A stretch of DNA of 64,000 nucleotides, taken from contig NC_057005.1 of assembly GCF_000002595.2 (NCBI RefSeq), positions 5,579,235-5,643,234 on the forward strand, in the 5' to 3' direction. This document shows, in pieces, positions 24,919 to 34,768 of this stretch. Source of the DNA: Chlamydomonas reinhardtii. Lineage: Eukaryota; Chlorophyta; Chlorophyceae; Chlamydomonadales; Chlamydomonadaceae. The position numbers were made by a program, and so were the translations under genes. Under the pieces are notes generated by a model. It was not told the DNA's origin. It made no database searches and saw nothing but the letters and a program-made list of their open reading frames with translations. Position 1 is the first letter of the stretch; every line of letters starts with the position of its first letter.

Positions 24919-26915
24919 GCACACACACACACACGCTCATACACACACGCACCACGTTGTTGGGCAGCTGCACCGGCACCACCACCGGGTCCACCGGCTC
25001 GCCGCCCGAGCCCGCCACCAGCCGCATGTTGACGGGCGCCTGCGGGGCCGTCAGCCGAAAGCGGTAGCCGGCAGCCTCCAGTGGCTGCAGCGGCGAGTTG
25101 CCACCGCCCACCAGTGCTGCCACATCGATCACCACACCCGCCTGCACCAGGCGCGAGAGCAGGGTACGCACGTAAGCTTGAACACAGGGGCGGTGCAAGT
25201 CCTAGGGCCAGCGCCGGCGGCGAAAGACCGGTGTATATGCCGATGTGGCGCAGGGTCGCACACATGGCCCACGCATGCGTGCATACCCTCCACCTCGCGC
25301 CCCTCCCCCGATGGTGTACGGAATCCCTAACTGCGCTGCTGCCCCCAAGAATGCCCTCACCAGTCCCCAGAACGCCAGCCCCGCGCTGGAGTTGTAGGCG
25401 CACGGCGCGCCGCAGTAGTCACTGACGGCGTCTGGCTGCCCGAAGCGCTGGGCCGGGCTGGATGCGGGCACGAATATGGGCGCGTTGACTCCGATGCCGA
25501 CGCCGCCGTTCAGCAGAACATACGGGCCATTCATGGTGACGCCGCGTGCCTGTACAGCGGCGAGGATGCCGCTGTACCGCTGCGGTACGCCCGACACCGT
25601 GTCGTTTAGCAGGTCCAGGCCAACGGCGCGTTCGTTGCCCTGGATCGGGAACACGTTGCGAATGACGCCGGCCGGCGCCAGGAGCAGCCGCCGGAGGGAG
25701 CCCGGCGGCGTCTGTAGGCAGGGCGCAAGGGGACGGTGGACAGGGCAGAGGCGGCTTTGTCGCCGGGGTTACACAACCGCGCCGAAATGGGAGTTTGTGG
25801 AGGACATGGGCTTGAGCGGGTGTGGCGGCTACACCGTGCGTTAGTTGTTCAATCATAACGAGGAGGGAGGCGCCCCAAGGCCGACGTCACCCACCTGTGC
25901 ATGCAGTGCTGGCGCCATGCCCGCAAACAGCTCCGATGCCGATGCGTAGTCGGGCCGCGTCTCCACCACGGCCGTCAGCAGCATCACCGGCGCCACGGCC
26001 ACATTCACACGCTGCTGCACCCAGCCCGCCGCTGCGGTGGAAGGAAGGAATTCAGCAGGGCGCGAGCGGGGCATGAGGCGGCAGGGACGGCAGTGAATTT
26101 GGAAAGCGCACCGGCACATGCAGCCACCCGCCCGAGCTCTGAACCCTTGCTGTCCTCAGGCCTCGTGATCCGCTGGCCCCCATCCTGCCCTTGACGGTAC
26201 AGTAACTCCGGCATTCGACCAGCCGCGCGCTCATACATGCACTGCCGTTGCAAGTTGTTTGCTATCTGCTGGGGTCTGGGAATCAGCTGCACCCTACGGG
26301 ACTTCCCAAGCAACCTGCCTTAACACTGTCCCATTGCACCCCTAGCAGGACATCTACGCGTGTGACTAACCCACCATTGACAGCAGCGGCCTCGGCGCGT
26401 GATCGGGAGCTCTGTGCCTCGCTCCGGGCAACGCGATCAACGCCCCACAGCCCTGCGCGTGCGGCAAAGGCCACGTGCGTGCAATCAGACAGGCGATGCA
26501 GGCGGCAGTGGCTGGCCTAATGATGCTCCCGGCGCTCCCGTACAGGAGTTGATGCCCGTTGATGCCCGGTGCTGGGCACTCGCCACTTGGCTAGGTTCTG
26601 CCGACGCGCAGTACCCAGCGGCTGAGTGCGTATGCAGGTACAAATTCTAGCTACCGAAAACAAACCGGCCCACCCACACCCATGCACGTGCATCTGGCAT
26701 GCCATACCACGTGTGTACCTTCCACGCGTTTAGTGCTGCCTGGTGCTGCATGCCTACTTGCGCAACTCACCGAAGCCAAGAACAAGGACGAGGATGACCA
26801 GTGGCGCGACAGCTGTTGACGGATACTCACGGATTATACGCCAAAGCGCCTGTTCCCAAGTGGTGCAGTAAAAAGCGAAGGCAGGCCATGCGCATTGATA
26901 GCAGAGCGACCACAT
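17849..26915 (-). CDS. CHASE-domain transmembrane 3',5'-cyclic-nucleotide phosphodiesterase, 18 exons, 1508 aa
   Basis: Exons, 5' to 3': 26771-26915, 25895-26031, 25361-25711, 24953-25141, 24638-24762, 24391-24442, 24117-24168, 23823-23919, 23542-23605, 21585-23332, 21242-21401, 20915-20999, 20499-20611, 20209-20378, 19807-20071, 19498-19556, 19197-19314, 17849-18445; all phases agree. A first membrane helix (about residues 34-50) and a second (about 289-310) bracket a ~240-residue extracellular CHASE-type sensor. The class I PDE catalytic domain (about 935-1330) keeps its metal ligands: [21 protein letters not shown] and [10 protein letters not shown], plus PLENHH and the purine-binding Gln in SQVGFYDFV. 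It should hydrolyse cAMP and/or cGMP at a membrane under control of an external ligand. Two low-complexity inserts stand out: ~500 residues before the catalytic domain (about 430-930) and ~90 inside it (about 1165-1250). The C-terminal tail has a run of about 27 Gly. The exon 3/4 junction is the least certain. Confidence 0.9.
18179..18262. repeat. (CTC)n trinucleotide repeat coding for polyglycine
   Basis: CTC/CCG-type triplets read on the minus strand as a run of about 27 glycines in the last exon of the PDE gene, downstream of the catalytic domain. Length variation here would change only the tail. Confidence 0.85.
20685..20748. repeat. (TG)n-rich microsatellite in a PDE intron
   Basis: An imperfect TG run followed by GGTGCT repeats lies in the intron between the PLENHH and HDHGH exons of the PDE gene. 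Confidence 0.8.
24869..24952. repeat. (AC)n microsatellite in a PDE intron
   Basis: About 24 uninterrupted AC units (24869-24916) followed by shorter AC runs occupy much of the 190-bp intron between the last CHASE exon and the second transmembrane exon. On the coding strand this is a GT run immediately after the GTGCGT donor. Confidence 0.9.
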
Positions 26916-28548
26916 TCAAGGCGGGGAGGGGCCGAGCGGTGCTGAAGGGTCGGCGAAAACTGACACGTTCTGCCGCCTTGAGCTTAGCGCCAAGTTAAAT
27001 GTATGCGCTTATGACATTATGAAGATTACAAGGCCCCAGCGCGCCAGGGTACTTCCAGACACAGAAAGCGTGACCGCCTGGTCCCGACGCGCAGCCGCTG
27101 TGCTGGGCGATCATTCACTGAGTTGCCCCTGCATAAGCATATATCAGCTGGTTGCTGCTGCTGCCTATAATGAAGTCTGGGCGGTCGGTGGGCGCGTGCG
27201 AATGACATGGCTGCCCAGGATCCTTGCTTGACATTCTCGACTTACCACCAATCCGCGAAAGATGCTGGTATTCAGTGCTGATATTCAATGGTAGCTAGGA
27301 AGGACAGCTAAAACCCAGGCCTGGCTTCGGGAGCCCCGCCAAAGTGCTTACCGTGGCCTCAACTTTCACTCGCTGATGTGCGTGGACAAATAGGCCACGC
27401 CCACGAGGTTTGATAGCGTTCGACATCGCCCCAGGCCCCGGTCAGCGGGGCAAGAGCGCAAGGGTCAGCTTACAAACCAGCAGGCCCACCAGGCCCAGCT
27501 GCAACGAGCGTGATGAACATTTAGCCGTTGAATGAATGTCAGGGCTCTTTTCGATTGGGCGCTGTCCTAACCCGCCAGTCTTTGCGGGCTGCGACGTTGC
27601 GCTCGCGGGCCTAATTGTGAAACAGTGATAATTGTATATTGCGGATCAGTAACATCTGAGAGGCAGAAGTTCAGTGGCATAAAACCAAGGTAAGAGTTTT
27701 CACACTAGCTTCATCAGCCCATCGACCAGCTCACAAAACGCCCCCATCCCAACGGACTAGTTCTCCTGGCTTTGAGAATAACTCATATTTCACCTGCCTG
27801 CTTCACGCACAGTGTGCATATGCCACCAAGCCGGTGCAAAGGGGTCGGTGCGATGGGACAGCGTAAGGGGCAGGTTTTTTGGCTGGAGTAGTCCCATAAT
27901 AGTGTGTATCGTATGCCCAGACCCCAGCATTAAACAAACAAGGGGTGTCAGCTTTGTACAGCTGGAAAATGGGCTGAGCCCCATGAAGCGCAAGGGATGT
28001 GACGATGGGCACCGGCGACATGAACAGCACCCTTGCAAGCCCATCCAGCGGGACTGGCCACTATGCCAACGCCGTGCCGAGGCAGCGACATGCCCTGTCC
28101 CCGCCACGCCACGCCACCTTACCCACGCCACTTCACGGTCCATGATATCCCAAATTCACCTCACCCACATCCCACTCAAGCACCGCAAACGGCTTGCCGG
28201 GCTCGGGCGCGGGATCCCGGGCCGCAACACATTTAAGGCTCGGGGACGCTTGGTTTGGCTGTTGCAAACAATTTCGACATTCTTGCCCCAAGACGCTTGT
28301 CGTCGACATGTTTTGATACATGGATGTAAGATATTTAGGGGCCGAGAGCTATACTCGCGGACTGAAGAAAGTCAAGATGTCCATGGACTCACGAGGTCGC
28401 TTCTCGCTCCGGCCGAATTTTCCCTGCCGCCTATTTTTCTACAATAGGGAATAGCAATTTATAATACGTGGCGCTCGCGGTTTGTGCCAGTTTGGCACTT
28501 TTTGTCGACGCAGGCAGGCACGCAGGCAGGCACGGACAGGGGCAATCC

Positions 28549-28568
28549 TGGGGGGCTTCGCCCCCCCT
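28549..28568. other. Perfect GC hairpin with CTTCG-type loop
   Basis: GGGGGG-CTTCG-CCCCCC is a 6-bp all-GC stem closed by a short pyrimidine-rich loop. It is followed at once by a second G-run (CTCGGGGGGCTCAG) that could compete for the same C-run. The function is unknown. Confidence 0.5.
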
Positions 28569-28628
28569 GGATCGCTTCGCTCGGGGGGCTCAGCCCAAAA
28601 AATTGCGGCGTCACATGAGCGCGCGAGT

Positions 28629-28660
28629 AGTCCAACCGGGTCCAACCGGGTCCAACCGGA
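28629..28660. repeat. Three-fold 10-bp tandem repeat
   Basis: GTCCAACCGG occurs three times in tandem with a 10-base period in an otherwise unannotated stretch. Confidence 0.8.
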
Positions 28661-29009
28661 GTTACTGCGTCACTAGCGTCACAACAAAGCCGCTGGATGG
28701 CTGCTGGCTGGCACACCACCAATTTTGCCCACTCACCGGCATCTTCAGTGGGTGGTGAGCTGTGGCACCTCTCCACACACACCAATCTCCTGACCACAAA
28801 TACACACCAACCTCCCTGTCGCAACGGATGTCCGTCTCAGCGCTCCCCCACAGCCATTTACTGCAAGGCGTCGCATGACCGACATAAACCTCAAACAAAC
28901 ACACCTGGTTGAACAGGCTGGTTGCACGCAAAGAGCGCCTCGCCCAGACACCGCGACCCCACACGGGTCGGGAGGCGGCAGCGGGGAACCTCCAGCAACT
29001 AAGTCAACT

Positions 29010-30330
29010 TCAACAAGCCGCGCCGTCCTCCTGCCGGCAGAAGACCGCCGGCCGGTCGTGGCCCAGGAGCTGCAAGATCAACAGCAGTCGCATGTTGAGG
29101 GACGCGTTCTCGTCACGGTCCTGCGGGTGCGGGTAGCATACATGGTGGGGGGCGGGGGCGGGGAGTGTGTCGCGTGTCGCCCATGCAACGTACTTTCTGC
29201 CCCTGCCCACGCAACTTTCTGCCCCTGCCCACGCACGTCCCAGCCGTCATCACCGTCACTCATGTCAATCCCACTCACCCACGTCATGTGGCAGTCGTTG
29301 CAGACGACCAGGACGTTGAAGTCCGCGCCGCGCGCCCTGCTGCAGCTCCGTGCGGCGCAGGCTGCGGCGCCTGCACTGCAGGCATGGCGTCGGCGTGTAC
29401 TGTCGGTGTGTACTTTATTTGCCCTCACCATGCTGGTGCAGAACTCGTTGATCACGATGACGTGCGTGGCGCGCGAACCGCTCACGCAGCAGCCGCACGA
29501 ACTCGCTCCTTGCGCGGCGGCTGACCCGCCCGGCTGACCGCCGTGCCTTGATTGGTAGCCCGTGCTGCCGCCGCCCCAGCCCACCACGCCTTTCTGCTGC
29601 ATCACCTCCGGCTCTCCGCCCATCAGGCGCACGGCCTCGCGGCACAGCACCCGCTGCTTCTGGCAGTAGACCTGCAGGTGCTTCTGTCGACAGGCGGTGG
29701 CGGCTTACAGCGCCAGCAGGTCCACAACGCCGAGCTCGCGCACAGGTGGCTGCACTGCCGCCTCGCCCTGCCCGCCGGCCCCGGCACCGCCGCTGTACTT
29801 GTAGCCGAGGCGGCCGAGAACGATCTGCACATCCACAGTCCGGGCGGTCAGCAGGCTGGACTGCCAGGCGCACAGCGCAGTGTCCGCCTTCAGACGCCAC
29901 CACCCCTGGACGCCACTGCTGCCACCGCTGGTGCTGGTTGTAGCCGCAGTTCGTCCGGTGCTCCGCCCCCGAGCAGTGCGTGAACGCGCGGTGCTTGTGG
30001 CGCTGCTTGGCGGTCGCAGCCTGCGTCTGCTGGTGTCGGGACCATGGCGGTTGCGTTGGCCCGCCCGTTGGTGTCGGTGACGGTGGGAGCACGTAGGGTG
30101 GCGGTGGCGACTCCAGCAGGCTGGGCAAGCCACCTCGCAGGCCACTGTATGTGCTTTGTGCTGTTGTTCCTTTGCTGAAGACGAACTTGGCTCGCATAGC
30201 GTGGTAGCGGTGGAGCTTGGTAGTGAGCCAAGTGGTGAGCTTGACGACGCGGGGACGCCAGCAGCACGTACGCTGCCCCTTGCCCTCGCGCATGTGACTG
30301 ACGTTATTGCCCACACGCTTGCCAACACCG
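29010..30330 (-). pseudogene. Decayed Fanzor/TnpB-like RuvC nuclease gene of a DNA transposon
   Basis: The 3' part reads like the C-terminus of a eukaryotic TnpB homologue (Fanzor). GWGGGSTGYQS and HVIVINEFCTSM come first, then the zinc-ribbon half VVCNDCHMTW (exon ending at 29279). After a GT-AG intron comes DRDENASLNM with the RuvC-III Asp (exon 29010-29120), then LLGHDRPAVFC and a stop. In the family this block forms RuvC II-III around a CxxC...CxxC ribbon and makes an RNA-guided nuclease. Upstream, TARTVDVQIVLGRLGYKYSGG and RELGVVDLL read as further exon pieces up to about 29960. The exon before the intron needs at least two frame changes to keep the homology, and the first CxxC half cannot be joined in frame, so this copy looks dead. 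Nearby repeats (30045-30176, 30594-30700) recur at 31182-31440, which fits a transposon family. Confidence 0.6.
30045..30176 (+). repeat. Dispersed repeat, copy 1
   Basis: The block beginning ATGGCGGTTGCGTTGGCC and ending CTTTGTGCTGTTGTTCCTTTGC recurs almost unchanged and in the same orientation at 31182-31336. The second copy has about 26 extra bases in its middle. It lies at the 5' end of the Fanzor-like gene. Confidence 0.75.
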
Positions 30331-30593
30331 TGCCTCATCCCAACAAACGAAGCCACCGCAATAGCCCCGGGGCTGCCACCTGCACTCCCGCTTGCATCCA
30401 CGCTCGCACGATGATAGCAGTTGCAGCAGCGGCTGCTGGCGGCTGCAGCCACGACAGGTGCACGGTTATCCGGTGAAGTTTGAACGAAGTCGCCACGCAC
30501 AGTGGGATTAAAGCATCGTCGATAAGTGGGATGTAGCGCCAATCAACTGTCCTTACAGTGCCCAGCAGTGCCCTCCACAGGTGCGACATGCCC

Positions 30594-30700
30594 CCATACA
30601 TGGTGTATTGGGCCATCCGTGGCTCTCGCCAATAACGCGGCGTCCACAATGTGTTGAGCTTGCGCCTAGGACAGGCGACAACTCAGGACGGTGTAAGACA
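30594..30700 (+). repeat. Related copy of the terminal-repeat sequence
   Basis: Sequence from ATGGTGTATTGGGCC through GGACGGTGTAAGA matches 31338-31440 in the same orientation and 33850-33955 in reverse. It lies upstream of the Fanzor-like gene and links that gene to the inverted-repeat element next door. Confidence 0.7.
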
Positions 30701-31181
30701 GGGGTTAACGTTGAACCAATCCCGTAAGAAAACAGTCGCGCGGCAAGGAGAACTGGAGCTGCATGTGCGAGTCGTTGTACATCACCGTAGGTAGTCGGGC
30801 GGGCTTGGGCAGTGTAGCGGCAGGTGGAAGGAGCAGTCCAGAGCAGCTCCGAAGTCATGTCAGCAGTGCGAGCCGCGCGTGGACCCCGTCGCCCAACTAG
30901 TTGCAAGGTTATACTAAGATACTCACGGATTCGAATGAGGAAACGCCAGGTAGAAGCGTCCAGATTGCATTGGTTACAAGAGGGACCTGCTGACGCAGTT
31001 CACGAGCCAGTGACGTGGAGAACGAATACCCTGCTCTGGACCCCAGGGCGCGTCCAGCAGCCGGGCGCGACGGACATGTGGGGGATGGCAAGCCGGCGAG
31101 TATAAGTCGAAGTCGCGGAAGTAGCGAAGCAGGGCAGTACAAGGCTACGGGTGACAGGACAAGACAGGGGTGTTAGCGCTT

Positions 31182-31336
31182 AGATGGCGGTTGCGTTGGC
31201 CCACCCGTTGGTGCCGGTGACGGTGGGAGCACGTAGGGTGGCGGTGGCGACTCCAGCAGGCTGGGCACAGGAGGGCACAGGTGCCCGCCGCACCTCGCAG
31301 GCCACTGTATGTGCTTTGTGTTGTTGTTCCTTTGCC
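31182..31336 (+). repeat. Dispersed repeat, copy 2
   Basis: This is the second copy of the block at 30045-30176. It abuts directly on the terminal-repeat sequence at 31338-31590, whereas in the first copy about 415 other bases intervene before the related sequence at 30594. Confidence 0.75.
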
Positions 31337-31337
31337 C

Positions 31338-31590
31338 ATGGTGTATTAGGGCCGTCCGTGGCTCTCGCCAACGCGGCGTCCCCACACGCGAACAATGTGT
31401 TGGGCTTGCGCCTAGGACAGGCGACCACTAAGGACGGTGTAAGAGGGCTAGCGCTAAGACGGGATCAACCTATCTAGCTCCTCACATCATGGACCTAGGC
31501 CGGACGGCTTGATTGACGACAGGACAAGTGCCCTGTCCTCCAGACTCCACCACCTACGTACGGTACGGCACGCACGCGCCCCATCACCCG
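31338..31590 (+). repeat. Left terminal inverted repeat
   Basis: This is the inverted partner of 33690-33955. It ends exactly where similarity to EIPR1 intron 5 begins (GGCGGCGTCATGGCTGTG). Confidence 0.7.
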
Positions 31591-32996
31591 CCGGCGGCGT
31601 CATGGCTGTGTGCCTTGTGTGGTGTTCTTCGGCATGAGATTGGCGGCGGCATTCGCTTTTCCACACATCCTTGCAATCCCCGCACTTCTCATTGTGACGC
31701 ACCGCACACAGACGTGGGACCTGCGAACGCTGTCCCGGCCCATGAGTGAAATCAAGATGGCGCACAAGCAGCCGGTGCGCAGCATCAGCTTGTGCAGCCG
31801 CCTGCTGGGCTGGCGCCGCCGGTGTGGGATGTAGTGTGTTTGGCTGCGCTGTCTGCCCTTGACTCGGGCCGGCAGCAGGTGATTATGACTGGCTTGCGTG
31901 TGCGTCGGGCTCTGACGTCTGCGGAAGTCATGCGCATCAGTGTCTCCGTTATTGCTGACTTCTGGGGCCGGCTGCAATCGTATGTCAGCCTCGGCCTCCG
32001 CCCGAAAGCCTGGGCCGCGGTGCCTGCGCAACACCCGTTCCTCTCGCGGGGTGCGGGTGACTGTGTGCTGCTAGTGTTGCCTGATGATGTGGGCTCCCCG
32101 CCCCCCTCGCCTTAATTTGCTGGTGGGTGGTGGGAGCGGTGTGCCTCTGGTGTATGCGCTTTGGGTGTGGGGCGTCGACGTGGGCGTCGCCGGACTACGT
32201 GCCCGGTGTACCTGCGTTGACACCTCGCCGGTTTGATTGCGCTTCGTGCGCTAGTGCGGTTTGCTGTACGTTGGTGGGGCTTTGGCGGGCCTTGGCTTAG
32301 CTTCGACTCGCTGTGCAGCTGCCGAGACACGCTTTACGCGAAGACCTGTTGCACGGTTGTGGAAGGTCGGTAGCCAACTGGGGGGAGGGTGGTTTCCCTT
32401 CGGGCCGGAGATGGTCCCTCTTGACCTGGGTGCTGGGCACCCTTGCTTGGTCGGACTGTCCCTTCTTTGTAATATCGCAACCATCAGCTTCGCGCCGCAC
32501 GCCGACACGCGCATCCTCACCGCCGGGGATGACTGCAAGCTGCGGTACTGGGACCTCAGGTGCGCAGCGCTGCCCCAGAGACCGGCAGTAACTCGAAGAA
32601 CCGGCACGCACACACATGCTCGCTCGCGCGCTTTCTTTCTATCAACACCAAACTGGCCCTTTTCTTTTGTCTTTACTAGTAACAACGGTATGACTTTCCT
32701 CACACCTGCCTTCGCGCGTGCGACCGCAGGAACCCCGGGCAGCCGCTGCTGGAGCTGGGTGGGCACCGGCACTGGGTGTGGCACGCCGCCTACAACCCCG
32801 CGCACGACTCTCTGGTTGCGTCCTGCTCCTCCGACTGCTGCGTCAACCTGTACTACACACCGCAGCTGGCGGCCAGCGCGGGCGCGGCGGCGGCCGCGGC
32901 GCCGGGCGGGGAGGCGGGCGCGGTGGCAACGCCGGGTGCAGGGCATGCCGCGCCGGCCGGCCCCAAGGGTGCCACACGGTGCGTGTTCGAGCTGGT
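31591..32996 (+). pseudogene. Truncated genomic copy of EIPR1 exons 6-7 with introns
   Basis: This matches 56308-56973: the end of intron 5, exon 6 (TWDLRTLSRPM, KMAHKQPVRSIS, GDDCKLRYWDLR), intron 6, exon 7 (GGHRHWVW, CVNLYYTPQLAAS, GPKGATR) and the first bases of intron 7. Introns are kept, so it arose by DNA copying, not retroposition. Exons 1-5 and 8 are absent. A 690-bp LINE interrupts exon 6. By eye exon 7 differs at fewer than about ten of 249 bases, so the copy is fairly recent. It lies inside the inverted-repeat element and is not expected to make EIPR1 protein. Confidence 0.85.
31792..32481 (+). mobile_element. 5'-truncated LINE (L1-like) insertion with 9-bp target duplication
   Basis: The insert splits EIPR1 exon 6 homology and is flanked by CATCAGCTT on both sides (31783-31791 and 32482-32490); the intact gene has this 9-mer once. 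Its first ~320 bases are open and end in a stop at about 32115. They encode a C-terminal retrotransposon-type tail (FWGRLQSYVSLGLRPKAW, VPAQHPFLSRG). About 370 bases of 3' UTR follow, related to 16137-16310. The short length and the flanking duplication fit a 5'-truncated LINE copy; the family assignment is inferred. Confidence 0.7.
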
Positions 32997-33689
32997 GGCC
33001 AGGTGATGCGCGCATGTGCCAATGGAGCCGATGCGAGAGACGGCCTCTTTGGCCTGGTCGTAGCTAGTGGTAGCTAAGTAGCTTGGACGGAGAGACCTGC
33101 GTCTGAGTCGAGCCAGCAGCAGTGGACTGCCATAGGATCCGGTCGTGTTGGCCGGGTCGCCCGCGTGCGACTCCGATGACAAATCCCACGCCATGCTTGC
33201 GTTCGAGGAGCGGAAGGACGCACAGTGAAATGCAGATCCGGGAGCTGAAGACCTGAAGTTGTCGGTGTTCGGTAGTTGCAGGGCATGTGTCTTGACTAGC
33301 GAGCCCGCTGTCTCTGAAGCCGCGCCACCCTGGCGGTCTGGCCTCCTCCAACTGCAGAGTATTCAGAGTCTGATAGTACATACGGTAGGGGACGGTAACA
33401 TGTCACCTGCTGCAGAGACAATAGACTTCTTCTAGCTCTGAGACTTTCACTTTGAACACTGGTACGCTTACGGTATCCAGTGTTGCTTTCCAAAGCCAGT
33501 CTTGGGGATAAACACGGCCACAGCCAACAGCTCTTGTCCCTGTTTCCCTGTGAAACAGGAACCGCGACCTATGTGCTGCGGCAAACCTCATCACCGCGTG
33601 TGCGGAGGACGGCACGTCATGGCCAGCTGCGCTGAGCAGGCCGCCCAAGCCGCGCAGCTGGATTGCTGGCAGTGGCAACCGGGTTAGCG

Positions 33690-33955
33690 ATGGCGGGTGG
33701 TGGGGCGCGTGCGTGCGGTATCCGCGTACCGTATGTGGTGGAGTCTGGAGAACAGGTTGATCCCGTCCTCCCCAGCCGTCCGGTCTAGGTCCGTGATGTG
33801 AGGCGCTAGATACCATAGCTTGATCCTGTCTTAGCGCTTGCCCTCTTACACAGTCCTGAGTGGTCGTCTGTCCTAGGCGCAAGCTCAACACATTGCTTGC
33901 GTGTGGGGACGCCGCGTTGGCGAGAGCCACGGATGGCCCTAATACACCATGGGGG
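33690..33955 (-). repeat. Right terminal inverted repeat
   Basis: This is the inverted partner of 31338-31590 with scattered differences and a few short indels. Similarity runs to the ATGGTGTA-type end and stops there. Confidence 0.7.
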
Positions 33956-33957
33956 CA

Positions 33958-34768
33958 CTGTACTAAGCCACCCGGCCCACCGTCGCTTCCATTCCGTCCA
34001 GCGCCTTTGCTCTCAACTAAGCCCCCAGCAGATATCACCAGTATTTCATCGAGCTCCAAAACAGCAAAAAAGCACAACGCTCAAAACGCTCAATCAGCGG
34101 CGTGTGTGGTTGCCCGCTTGTGCTGGGCGGCTAGCCCCATCATTTTGCTAGTTTTTGCCTATTTCCTTGTCTGTTTCCTAGTCCTACTTCACACAGTCGC
34201 ACGTCTGGTGTCAACTACTTTTGCTCAGCTACCCCCCCCCCCCGTGCCACAGGCTCTACTCAATTGTCGCTCGTCACTAGACTTAACCACACGAGGTAAT
34301 AAGAGAGCTACGTTGGTGCTCTCGCAAGTGGGGCTCCACACATATGGCCCATGTTCCTTCTTCACTCCATGCCTCAAAACGTCTCACTCCCTTGCGCCAT
34401 CCACGACCTTGACACCAGGCGCCGAGGCAGCGCAGGCACCGCGGCACGAGGACTACACGCGCCTTGACGAATTAACATAAGAGATGGGCATTCACCCCGG
34501 CGGGGAGCCATACGGGCCCCATAAAATAGTCAGGCCAACACCATACGCATAACAAGAAAGAGCACGTTATTTAGATAGGTGGTGCTCAGCTGGGACCGGC
34601 CGTTGTGGGCACTTGAGACCTCACAAGTTGAGCGCGGGCCGGTCGCCATACGGCATTAGGTGCTCACTGGTACACCCGGCGCAGCCCCGCCGCCTTCAAT
34701 AACATGCGACCTGTAACTCGTGTTGTTGAAGCTGCTGCACTTGCCCTGCCGTGCTTGATGACCGAGAC
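33958..34768. other. Intergenic, no supported gene
   Basis: The interval is less GC-rich than the flanks, with a homopolymer C run near 34230. It should contain the 3' UTR of the minus-strand OPR-like gene. I recognise nothing else. Confidence 0.4.

Larger units (their letters stand above)
26916..29009. other. Intergenic: PDE promoter and transposon-flank sequence
   Basis: The PDE promoter and 5' UTR must lie just above 26916. I found no supported gene. The stretch is less GC-rich than the genes. It contains a perfect GC hairpin near 28549 and a three-fold 10-base repeat at 28629-28660, both reported separately. Confidence 0.45.
31335..33957. mobile_element. Non-autonomous element with ~250-bp terminal inverted repeats carrying a captured host gene piece
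   Basis: The left end (31338-31590) and right end (33690-33955) are inverted copies of one another. Left ATGGTGTATTAGGGCC answers right GGCCCTAATACACCAT, and left CTCCAGACTCCACCAC answers right GTGGTGGAGTCTGGAG. Between them sit a genomic copy of part of the EIPR1 gene (31591-32996), interrupted by a LINE, and about 700 unidentified bases. Long inverted ends with a gene fragment and no transposase resemble Pack-MULE-type gene capture. The ends also resemble sequence beside the Fanzor-like gene at 30594. I could not define a target-site duplication. Confidence 0.6.

Noticed and set aside
27812-28447. A 211-codon plus-strand open frame
   Set aside because: No homology, no low-complexity or codon pattern like the neighbouring genes, and no supporting splice or promoter context.
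31591-32996. A second functional EIPR1 gene
   Set aside because: Only exons 6-7 are present, exon 6 is split by a LINE, and the piece lies inside an inverted-repeat element.
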